Below the pieces are notes generated by a model. It worked only from the letters and a program-made list of their open reading frames with translations, searched no databases and was not told the origin of the DNA. A DNA stretch of 51,008 bases. Source: an uncultured Bacteroidales bacterium (GTDB lineage: Bacteria > Bacteroidota > Bacteroidia > Bacteroidales > UBA932). A program made the position numbers and the translations under genes. The stretch lies in the NCBI GenBank assembly GCA_934693135.1, contig CAKUVA010000016.1, positions 1 to 51,008 of the forward strand. The letters run 5' to 3'. Every line of letters begins with the position of its first letter. The first letter of the stretch is position 1. Below are positions 14,606 through 21,525 of the stretch, in pieces.

Positions 14606-17394
14606 ACAAAAAACTGACTAATTTAGTCATGAGTGGAGCCTTAATATCGGCTCTAATTGGTGCGGCAGTGTCTTGTAAGGACTATGATGGAGATATCGAT
14701 GATCTCGATACTCGTGTCGCAAAATTGGAAAGTACACTTAATGACTTGAAAGCCAAGATTTCGGCTGGAGCTGTCGTGACTAATGTTGAGACTGTCTCGA
14801 ATGGAGTCAAGGTTACATTGAGCGATGGCAAAATATTCACCCTCACAAATGGCAAGGATGGCGTCAATGGCACAAATGGCAAGGATGGCCTCAATGGTAA
14901 GGACGGCGTTAATGGCAAAGATGGTATTGACGGTAAGGATGGTAAAGATGGTTCTGTCGTTACTATCGGTGAAAATGGTAACTGGTTTATCGATGGGAAA
15001 GATACTGGAAAGCCATCGAAAGGTTCTGACGGTAAGGACGGTGTAGATGGTAAGGATGGTGTAGACGGGAAAGACGGCGTAGACGGTGCAAATGGCAAAG
15101 ATGCTGTGCAGATTTATTATGTTCCAAATGCTAAAACCGGAAACTGGGATAAAGTTGTCGTTGAACCTGGTAAGGATCCTGTAATTACTGATACTGGTGA
15201 GAGCTGGAGAGCATCTGGTGTGACAGCTGTGTGGGATAAACAGTCCGGAACTCTTACATTTGCCAATGTTGAAGGGACAGATGCGCCGGTAGTGATTATT
15301 CTTAATGGCCTTCTCCGTAGTCTTGCATTTGTGCCTGAGACTATGACTCAGGGACTTGGCGTTATTGATTTCTATACGCTTTATAATGGAAGTGAGTTCA
15401 TTGCGTCAAATCAGCCTGTCGTTACATATCGTCTCAATCCTGAGAATGCTGATGTAAAAGGTGTGGAGTGGTCTTTCATTGACAGAAAAGTTACGACTAA
15501 AGTTGCTGGTGACAGCGAAAACCTCATTGGTATAGTTAAGACTGAAATGCCTAAAGATGGTGGCATTGAATTTACTATCAAGACAAATGAGGCTAACTTC
15601 TCGGAAGATGCTTCGGTACCTGGAACTCAGAATTTAGTGGCTCTTTGCGCTAAGGTTAATGGTGAAGTGATAATGTCTGATTATGCTTTCGTGGAGAAGA
15701 ATAAGATTACTCGATATGAAATCATACACAGAGCTTTTTATGAAGGAAAGAGACCTGCTGTAGTAAAGGCATATCCTGTATCTAAACCTGCAATCACGGA
15801 TGCTAATGATATTGAATTCGTATATGATAAGCCGATTAATGTTATTGATTCTCTTTTGGCATATGCTCCTGAAGTGGTCAAGTCGATGAATGAAATCAAT
15901 GTTAATAGTACACTCAAAGTATCGCTCGTGTCAGGTAAGTATCTTGGAACAGACAATGTTACTGATCAACAGAAATTTGTTGCTGTCAGTGATGCTGGAG
16001 TACTTTCTGTAAATGAGGAATGGCTTGTCAATGGAGGCCGTGCTGCTATTGGGCGCACTCCTCTTCTGAAAGCAGAGGCTTATGTTGATGGCACGACTGG
16101 CAAGAATGTAAAAGTTGCTGAATGCTACATTAAGGTTTTGATTACTGATAAACCGTCAGAGCCAGCTGAAGATCTTGGTGATATGGAAGCAGTGGTTGTC
16201 AATGGAAGCTTTGAGTATAACAAACTTACTGCAGGACCTAATGCGTCGAAACCTGTAATGGCATTGCCATGGGATAGAGCAAATGCGGAAATTCTTGACA
16301 AACTTGGACTTTCATACGAGCAGTTTGTGTCTAAATATAATGTTGGAGCTCCTGTTATTAAGTACTTTAATGGAAAGAATGAGGAAGTTACATCAATAAA
16401 TGGCATTACCTGCAATGCTGATGGTATGACCAATATCACAGCTACGAATTATGTGACGATGGATATAATCAATACAGTGGATGAAAATTCAAATGGTACT
16501 GTCAAAGTGATGATTCCTGCCGTTAATAATAAAACTGATAAAAATGTTATCGTAGAGTTTAAATATGCTGTGACGCATGCTGCTCATTTCCCTGAATTAA
16601 ATTCTGATTATCTTATCGGTGAAGACATGGTTCAGGTCAAAGGACGTCTTGAAGGTGGAAAATGGGTGATGAAGTCTGGTCTAAAAGAGCATTTTAAGAA
16701 TTATCTCGCAGGATACACTGATCCGGCAAATCATGAGGCTCTCAAGTTCGCCATCAGACCTATTGTTAAGGCTACAGGTAAGCCATTAGAGATGGGTAAG
16801 ACTATGGATGCAGCTAAACTTGCTACACAAGAAGGAGTAGAAATTACTGGAACTCAGTATATTGATCAGGAAATTGCTCTTACAGCACCTTTGAAGTCTA
16901 AGTCTAGTGATTATATTGTTACTATGTACAATGAGTTGGCTAACGGCCATTATTGCCAGAAGAACTATAAAGTTCGTTTCATCAGCCCGTTGGTTATGGA
17001 ACTTTCAAATATTGAACTCAAGACATTAGCAGCATCTGCTGATTCAAAGGATGTTATGCAGTCAATAGTTATAAAGGATCTTGATGGAAAGGTAGTGTTT
17101 GACAAGAACGGCGTTTCTGAGTATGGACGTGACACGTATAGCTTTGCCGCATCAGATTTTGCATCTGCATGTAATCTTAAGTTTAAAGATGGTGATCATA
17201 CATCTCTTGATGCAGAGGACTCATTTGGTGGTCGTCTCACGATTACGGGTTCTGTAATTACTTGGAATAACTTGGGTGCAGAACTTGTGAAGAATAAGAA
17301 GGCAGGATATGAGGTGAAGATGGTTGTGAGTGATATTTGTGAGATTTCACAAGAAGGTCTTATAACTATACTTTCATCTGCTGATAGCCGATAG
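14602..17394 (+). CDS. Large surface lipoprotein with collagen-like G-X-Y repeats
   Basis: 930-aa predicted lipoprotein. A signal peptide ends in a lipobox with Cys25 (GAAVSC), followed by KDYDGD; an acidic/Lys patch just after the Cys resembles the Bacteroidota surface-export signal. Residues about 30-55 (DIDDLDTRVAKLESTLNDL) are heptad-like, a probable short coiled coil. Two collagen-like blocks follow, residues 84-117 and 141-167, built from GKDG-V/I/L-N/D triplets and separated by a 23-aa linker (GENGNWFIDG). The remaining ~760 residues look like beta-sandwich modules and I do not recognise a catalytic domain. The N-terminus resembles the lyase-associated N-terminal modules seen in Bacteroidales. 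It is monocistronic with its own promoter. Function unknown; adhesion or matrix interaction is a guess. Confidence 0.8.
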   Translation: MNKKLTNLVMSGALISALIGAAVSCKDYDGDIDDLDTRVAKLESTLNDLKAKISAGAVVTNVETVSNGVKVTLSDGKIFTLTNGKDGVNGTNGKDGLNGKDGVNGKDGIDGKDGKDGSVVTIGENGNWFIDGKDTGKPSKGSDGKDGVDGKDGVDGKDGVDGANGKDAVQIYYVPNAKTGNWDKVVVEPGKDPVITDTGESWRASGVTAVWDKQSGTLTFANVEGTDAPVVIILNGLLRSLAFVPETMTQGLGVIDFYTLYNGSEFIASNQPVVTYRLNPENADVKGVEWSFIDRKVTTKVAGDSENLIGIVKTEMPKDGGIEFTIKTNEANFSEDASVPGTQNLVALCAKVNGEVIMSDYAFVEKNKITRYEIIHRAFYEGKRPAVVKAYPVSKPAITDANDIEFVYDKPINVIDSLLAYAPEVVKSMNEINVNSTLKVSLVSGKYLGTDNVTDQQKFVAVSDAGVLSVNEEWLVNGGRAAIGRTPLLKAEAYVDGTTGKNVKVAECYIKVLITDKPSEPAEDLGDMEAVVVNGSFEYNKLTAGPNASKPVMALPWDRANAEILDKLGLSYEQFVSKYNVGAPVIKYFNGKNEEVTSINGITCNADGMTNITATNYVTMDIINTVDENSNGTVKVMIPAVNNKTDKNVIVEFKYAVTHAAHFPELNSDYLIGEDMVQVKGRLEGGKWVMKSGLKEHFKNYLAGYTDPANHEALKFAIRPIVKATGKPLEMGKTMDAAKLATQEGVEITGTQYIDQEIALTAPLKSKSSDYIVTMYNELANGHYCQKNYKVRFISPLVMELSNIELKTLAASADSKDVMQSIVIKDLDGKVVFDKNGVSEYGRDTYSFAASDFASACNLKFKDGDHTSLDAEDSFGGRLTITGSVITWNNLGAELVKNKKAGYEVKMVVSDICEISQEGLITILSSADSR
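14851..14952 (+). repeat. Collagen-like coding repeat, block 1
   Basis: In-frame G-X-Y triplets (residues 84-117 of the lipoprotein), mainly GKDG followed by VNG, LNG or IDG. The DNA units are 9-18 bp with variable third positions. Confidence 0.85.
15022..15102 (+). repeat. Collagen-like coding repeat, block 2
   Basis: Three 18-bp units encoding GKDGVD (from 15031, 15049 and 15067) and a diverged fourth, residues 141-167 of the lipoprotein. The first two units differ by only two bases, so copy-number change by slippage is plausible. Confidence 0.85.
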
Positions 17395-17405
17395 CTTATA
17401 TTATT

Positions 17406-17480
17406 CCCATGTCATCGATAAAAATCCTCTCTTATAGATTATTACTGGTACTTCATCTAAATTTCTGCCGGTGACATGGG
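17406..17480 (+). repeat. Long-loop inverted repeat after the lipoprotein gene
   Basis: CCCATGTCATCG (17406-17417) pairs with CGGTGACATGGG (17469-17480), 12 bp with one wobble and a 51-nt loop, followed by TTTAATATAT. It may stabilise or terminate the lipoprotein transcript. A separate perfect 14-bp palindrome, TCTCCAATTGGAGA, lies at 17525-17538. Confidence 0.5.
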
Positions 17481-17574
17481 TTTAATATATATATGATTAA
17501 CTGAAACGTTGAGACTGTTCTCATTCTCCAATTGGAGATGTTACGAGTTACCGACGAAGTTAAATCAAATACAT

Positions 17575-17612
17575 AAAAAGAGGTCCAGGATAAATTCCTG
17601 GACCTCTTTTTT
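17575..17612. terminator. Bidirectional intrinsic terminator (tRNA-Leu / lipoprotein)
   Basis: Arms 17575-17589 and 17597-17611 (core GAGGTCCAGG / CCTGGACCTC) are bordered by A5 on the left and T6 on the right, so it works on both strands. On the minus strand it follows the tRNA-Leu 3' end directly. Confidence 0.88.
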
Positions 17613-17613
17613 G

Positions 17614-17694
17614 TGCGAGCGAAGGGACTCGAACCCATACGCACTAGGCACCAGATCCTAAGTCTGGCTTGGCTACCAATTACAACACGCTCGC
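17614..17694 (-). tRNA. tRNA-Leu (anticodon TAG)
   Basis: On the minus strand an 81-nt gene with 7-bp acceptor stem GCGAGCG/CGCTCGC, discriminator A, anticodon stem CCAGA/TCTGG, loop CTTAGGA (anticodon TAG at 17660-17658), a 14-nt variable arm typical of tRNA-Leu and T-loop GGTTCGAGTCC. CCA is not encoded. A 90-nt leader separates it from the -7 element at 17784-17791. Confidence 0.95.
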
Positions 17695-17783
17695 AATGCC
17701 TTCCGGAAAGCTCATAACATGTAGCCCATCGCTGAAGGCGGCCTGATTGGAAGCTGCCGCACATTCTGTGTCCGAAAGGATTA

Positions 17784-17791
17784 CAAAGTTA
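17784..17791 (-). promoter_or_regulatory. -7 element of the tRNA-Leu promoter
   Basis: TAACTTTG on the minus strand matches TAnnTTTG. No TTG lies at the -33 distance. The transcript would carry about 85 nt of GC-richer leader (17695-17778) with self-complementary patches such as GCCTTCCGGAAAGC (17698-17711). Confidence 0.5.
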
Positions 17792-17865
17792 GTAAATAAA
17801 TATTAATAAATGAAATTTTTCATTGAAATTCGCGATATTTGCAATGATTTTTCCAATATTGAGGT

Positions 17866-18846
17866 ATGGATAAGTGGAAAGAGTGCCTTCGGGCGATAAG
17901 AGAAAACAATAATAATGTGGCGTGGTCAATGTCGGAATTCATTGACGAAACGCCGAAAGCCATTACTCCGGCTCTTTTGCAAGAAGCTGATCCGAACGGA
18001 AATATCAGCGAAGAAATCATCTATGCTGCTCTTATGGCAGGATTGTCAGGGATAGAAGATGATGCTATTACTTCTGAATATTTCATTCCTGCGGTAACGG
18101 CTCTTGAGCCTGATGACTATGCTTGTGACTTATATCTTGCAAAAATAAAATTTCCTGACGTTGCATCTAAACATTGGAAATTCACCCATTATCATTATAG
18201 CCCGTACGAAGCTTTCATCTGTGATGATATTATCCGGGAGCTTGACTCTCGTGAAATTCCGAGAATAGGGTATTTTCGGGAGAATTTTCGTTATCCTGCT
18301 GTGGAGCAGAATTATCGGGAATGGATGGCAGTGAAACCGAGCGAGATAGCTACTATGAAACCTGCATTGGATATAATTTCCGGAAAGGTTGTAACATTCG
18401 GCCTTGGACTTGGCTATTTCACTTTCATGGCTTCGGAAAATCCGTCGGTCTTTTCTGTAGATGTGGTTGAGCGTGACGAGGAAGTTATAGACCTATTCTC
18501 GAAATATATACTCGAACAATTTCCTCATAAGGAAAAAGTTAGGATAATCAAGAGCGATGCTTTTGATTATATGACAGACATGCCGGAATATGATTATGCT
18601 TTTGTAGACTTGTGGCATGACACATCTGATGGCTTGGAATTATATATAAAAGCCCGAAAATGTGCAAAAGTCCATTATGAATCAGGCAAGCATACTGTGT
18701 TCTTGTATTGGGTGGAGAAATCATTGTTGTCGGCCTACAGGTGGATAGTGTTCGACAAAATCATAGAAACGAGCACATCTGAATCCCAAGCTCTTGAAAG
18801 GCTTGGAGATGATTATCTCAAGACAATGATAGACGGAGAAGAATAG
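17866..18846 (+). CDS. SAM-dependent methyltransferase-like protein
   Basis: 326-aa soluble protein. The C-terminal half has a Rossmann-fold methyltransferase/spermidine-synthase-like core: glycine-rich motif VVTFGLGLGYFTFMAS (GLGLG at residues 179-183), acidic strand-2 residue Glu202 in VDVVERDEEV, IKSDAFDYM (adenine-binding Asp) and DYAFVDLWHD. The N-terminal ~165 residues (rich in Asp/Tyr and helical) I do not recognise. It stands alone, oriented away from tRNA-Leu and converging on rluD with one base between the stops. Substrate unknown; a true polyamine synthase is not supported because its full signature is absent. Confidence 0.65.
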   Translation: MDKWKECLRAIRENNNNVAWSMSEFIDETPKAITPALLQEADPNGNISEEIIYAALMAGLSGIEDDAITSEYFIPAVTALEPDDYACDLYLAKIKFPDVASKHWKFTHYHYSPYEAFICDDIIRELDSREIPRIGYFRENFRYPAVEQNYREWMAVKPSEIATMKPALDIISGKVVTFGLGLGYFTFMASENPSVFSVDVVERDEEVIDLFSKYILEQFPHKEKVRIIKSDAFDYMTDMPEYDYAFVDLWHDTSDGLELYIKARKCAKVHYESGKHTVFLYWVEKSLLSAYRWIVFDKIIETSTSESQALERLGDDYLKTMIDGEE

Positions 18847-18847
18847 T

Positions 18848-19954
18848 CTACTCTTCTTCCGGCATATTATTAGAGTATTTTCTCCATTTGTCAATGAGAG
18901 AGGTCATATCCTCCGGCAGGGGAGAGTCGAATCGTATGAATTCTTTTGTTCGTGGGTGTATGAATCCAAGTGTTTTGGCATGTAATGCTTGTCGAGGGCA
19001 GATTTCGAAACAGTTGCGTATGAATTGTTTGTATTTTGCGTATATGGTGCCCTTTCTGATTTCGGATCCTCCGTATCTTTCATCGTTGAAAAGAGGGTGA
19101 CCAATGTAGCTCATGTGCACACGTATCTGATGCGTTCTGCCTGTTTCTAAACGGCATTCTATGACAGTGACATAGCCGAATCTTTCGATAACCTTGTAAT
19201 GTGTGACTGCATGCTTGCCTTTGTCACCCTCCGGATAAACCTTGAACCTTAATCGATCGTTAGGGTCTCTACCGATATTGCCATCAATGGTTCCTTCATC
19301 CTCCTTGATGTTTCCCCACACGACAGCAACGTATTTCCTTTCTATGCTATGCCGGAAGAATTGACCTGCGAGATCCAGCTGTGCTTCGTCATTCTTGGCC
19401 ACTACAAGAAGCCCTGAAGTGTCCATGTCGATTCTATGTACGAGCACTCCCATTCGTTCGTCTTTTGCATCAGGCCCTTGTGTTATCCCGAGATGGTATG
19501 AGAGAGCATTTATAAGTGTGCCATCAAAGTGCCCATGTCCAGGATGAACTACCATACCTGCTGGCTTGTTAACAATTAGCAAGTCATCATCTTCGTATTC
19601 GATGTCTAAAGGAATATCCTCTGGCTTTACTTCGAATCCATGTCTTTCATATGGCATGACAAACCTAATTACATCGCCTGGACGGATTATAAGATTGGCT
19701 TTTGCTGGTTTGTCATTGACTCTGACGTACCCATTCTTTATGGCAAGTTGTACCCGATGACGTGAAGTGTCCATAAGATGGCATGCCATGTATTTGTCCA
19801 CTCGTAGAGGTGTCTGCCCATTGTCCACGTTCATACGGAAATGTTCGAACATTCCTTGTTCGTCTTCCTCTTGAGCAATGTCGTCATGCTTCAAACTGTT
19901 CGCATCGTATTCTTTCTCATCATCTGCAAACAGCAAATCGTCGTTCTGTATCAT
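18848..19954 (-). CDS. rluD: Ribosomal large-subunit pseudouridine synthase, RluD family
   Basis: Converts specific uridines to pseudouridine, in the family's best-known member in 23S rRNA helix 69. The 368-aa protein has an acidic, probably disordered N-terminus (residues 1-40), an S4 RNA-binding domain (about 48-105, LRVDKYMACHL...NGYVRVNDKPAK) and the catalytic domain with LLIVNKPAGMVVHPG and HRIDMDTSGLL (catalytic Asp178). It is last in the lysE-PASTA-rluD run, 10 bp after the PASTA gene. RluC/RluD paralogues are hard to separate by eye, so the symbol is provisional. Confidence 0.93.
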   Translation of the reverse strand: MIQNDDLLFADDEKEYDANSLKHDDIAQEEDEQGMFEHFRMNVDNGQTPLRVDKYMACHLMDTSRHRVQLAIKNGYVRVNDKPAKANLIIRPGDVIRFVMPYERHGFEVKPEDIPLDIEYEDDDLLIVNKPAGMVVHPGHGHFDGTLINALSYHLGITQGPDAKDERMGVLVHRIDMDTSGLLVVAKNDEAQLDLAGQFFRHSIERKYVAVVWGNIKEDEGTIDGNIGRDPNDRLRFKVYPEGDKGKHAVTHYKVIERFGYVTVIECRLETGRTHQIRVHMSYIGHPLFNDERYGGSEIRKGTIYAKYKQFIRNCFEICPRQALHAKTLGFIHPRTKEFIRFDSPLPEDMTSLIDKWRKYSNNMPEEE

Positions 19955-19964
19955 TCTTTACGGA

Positions 19965-20741
19965 TTATTTGTCTTGCTGTCCTGCGGAAAGATAAAGTGT
20001 TACATCAGAGCCCATCAGAACAGGTATCATTGAAGATGGCTCTGGCGACTGTCGGTATACAATAGCATTGAGTGAATCGCTATATGTTCTAATTCCTTTG
20101 TCAAAACGTAATTTAGCGATGTTTAGAGAATTGTCATGGATAGCATCTACGGCTCTCATGTACTTCATTCCTGTTACATCTGGGACAAATGTTTCATTGT
20201 CACTTCCGAGCCCTACTACCAAGTCTATTTCAGCTCCGCTGTTTACAGGCCGTCCTGCTCTGATGTCTCGTCCATGGTAGAGTTGTCTCAGAACATTGTT
20301 TGTGGCCATGTCTTCAGTATATCTAAGCTTTCCGAGTAGAAGCCCTTTCGACAGAAGCTCTGCTTTTGCCTGTCTCATGGAGAATCCTACAAGGTCTGGC
20401 ATACTGACTTGTTTCGGATGTACTGAATTTATGGTTAGCTGGATGCGTCTTCCTTTCTTTACTTTGCTGCCAGCTTCAGGGGTTTGTGAAAATACAAGTC
20501 CGCGTCCCATCTTTCTGACATATACTGAGTCTGTTACTTCAGTCTTTATCCCAGCATCAGATGCGACATGTGCTGCTTCGTAAATGCTCATATTTGTGAA
20601 ATCTGGCACTTCTGTTTCTTGTCCGTGTCTCGTCCACAAGTTTAGAAGAATGCTGGTCAATATGACTAATCCAAGAATGGCCGCTACTGCCAATATTACA
20701 TTTCTGACAAACCAATTGCCGAAAAATCCTTTGATGTCCAT
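19965..20741 (-). CDS. PASTA-domain membrane protein
   Basis: 258-aa protein with a short cytoplasmic N-terminus, one transmembrane helix (about residues 13-36, NVILAVAAILGLVILTSILL) and three PASTA repeats outside the membrane (about 42-108, 112-184, 186-254), each with the typical VPDFTNMS/MPDLVGFS/VPDVTGMK start and a GS-x-V-x-L end. PASTA modules bind peptidoglycan or mediate contacts at the division site, but no kinase or transpeptidase domain is attached here. It lies 10 bp before rluD, a pairing I recall from other Bacteroidota. Role in cell-wall sensing is an inference. Confidence 0.88.
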   Translation of the reverse strand: MDIKGFFGNWFVRNVILAVAAILGLVILTSILLNLWTRHGQETEVPDFTNMSIYEAAHVASDAGIKTEVTDSVYVRKMGRGLVFSQTPEAGSKVKKGRRIQLTINSVHPKQVSMPDLVGFSMRQAKAELLSKGLLLGKLRYTEDMATNNVLRQLYHGRDIRAGRPVNSGAEIDLVVGLGSDNETFVPDVTGMKYMRAVDAIHDNSLNIAKLRFDKGIRTYSDSLNAIVYRQSPEPSSMIPVLMGSDVTLYLSAGQQDK

Positions 20742-20761
20742 GTCAATTTTTTTTATAAGGA

Positions 20762-21397
20762 TTACTGCCGAAAAATGAGATCCATGACGCCTTCTGTCAT
20801 GAGCGCGATTCCTATTATAGTTACTATAATCCCTGTTATTCTATTTATCCATAGTAAAGTTATCAGCTTGAAGTTCTTTCTGAATCTGCTAAATGCCCAT
20901 GATATGCAGAACCAATATAAAGCTGAACCACCACTTACTGCGAGAAGAATTGGCGCTACTCGGAAGTCATGAGGTTCGAGTTCTATTCCAAAAAATGCAA
21001 ATAATGCGAAGATCACAAAGATTGCTCCCGGGTTTGAAATGCCCATTATGACTGCCTGAAAGAAATCTTTTAAAGAGTATGATGGAGTAGGATCTTCTTG
21101 TTTCATCTTTCTGAATGGGTCCTTGAATGCAAGACTACAGCCGAGAAGTGTTACTACTACGCCTCCTACGACCATTATGAGAATGTGATAGTCTTCGATG
21201 AACCTTTCAGCTATCGCTAATGCGAATATGGCGATTACTGCAAATAAGGTATCTACGAGACAGGCACCCAATCCGGCAAGGAATCCGGCCTTATGCCCCT
21301 CGCTTAACGACTTCTGTATGACAAGTATAGCAATCGGTCCGATTGGGACGGAAGCGCAGATGCCAATAAGAAAACCTTTAAGTATATCCAGTAGCAT
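20762..21397 (-). CDS. LysE-family amino-acid exporter
   Basis: 211-aa integral membrane protein with about six hydrophobic helices and the LysE/RhtB N-terminal signature GFLIGICASVPIGPIAILVIQKSLSEG and a central GISNPGAIFVIFALFA. Such proteins export amino acids or related small molecules across the inner membrane. The start lies only 13 bp after the 3' end of tRNA-Gln with no terminator between, so it probably shares the tRNA promoter. PASTA and rluD follow (20 and 10 bp gaps). Substrate cannot be told from sequence. Confidence 0.9.
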   Translation of the reverse strand: MLLDILKGFLIGICASVPIGPIAILVIQKSLSEGHKAGFLAGLGACLVDTLFAVIAIFALAIAERFIEDYHILIMVVGGVVVTLLGCSLAFKDPFRKMKQEDPTPSYSLKDFFQAVIMGISNPGAIFVIFALFAFFGIELEPHDFRVAPILLAVSGGSALYWFCISWAFSRFRKNFKLITLLWINRITGIIVTIIGIALMTEGVMDLIFRQ

Positions 21398-21410
21398 AAC
21401 CTATATTCAG

Positions 21411-21481
21411 TTGAGATACCACGATTCGAACGTGGACTAAGTGAACCAAAATCACTTGTGCTGCCATTACACCATACCTCA
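21411..21481 (-). tRNA. tRNA-Gln (anticodon TTG)
   Basis: Minus-strand 71-nt gene: acceptor arms TGAGGTA/TATCTCA (one G-U), discriminator A, anticodon stem AGTGA/TCACT with loop TTTTGGT (anticodon TTG at 21449-21447), T arm CCACG/CGTGG with TTCGAAT. CCA is not encoded. Its own promoter lies directly upstream and lysE starts 13 nt downstream. Confidence 0.93.
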
Positions 21482-21492
21482 ATTCATCCTGA

Positions 21493-21523
21493 CAAAGATA
21501 TGATTATTTTCTCGGTTTACCAA
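21493..21523 (-). promoter_or_regulatory. Promoter of tRNA-Gln and probably lysE-PASTA-rluD
   Basis: On the minus strand TTG (21523-21521) and TATCTTTG (21500-21493) are 20 nt apart. The predicted start is about 5-7 nt before the tRNA 5' end. Confidence 0.75.
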
Positions 21524-21525
21524 AC

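Noticed and set aside
14851..15102. CRISPR-like or mobile repeat
   Set aside because: The repeats are in-frame codons for collagen-like triplets without spacers; no cas genes are present.
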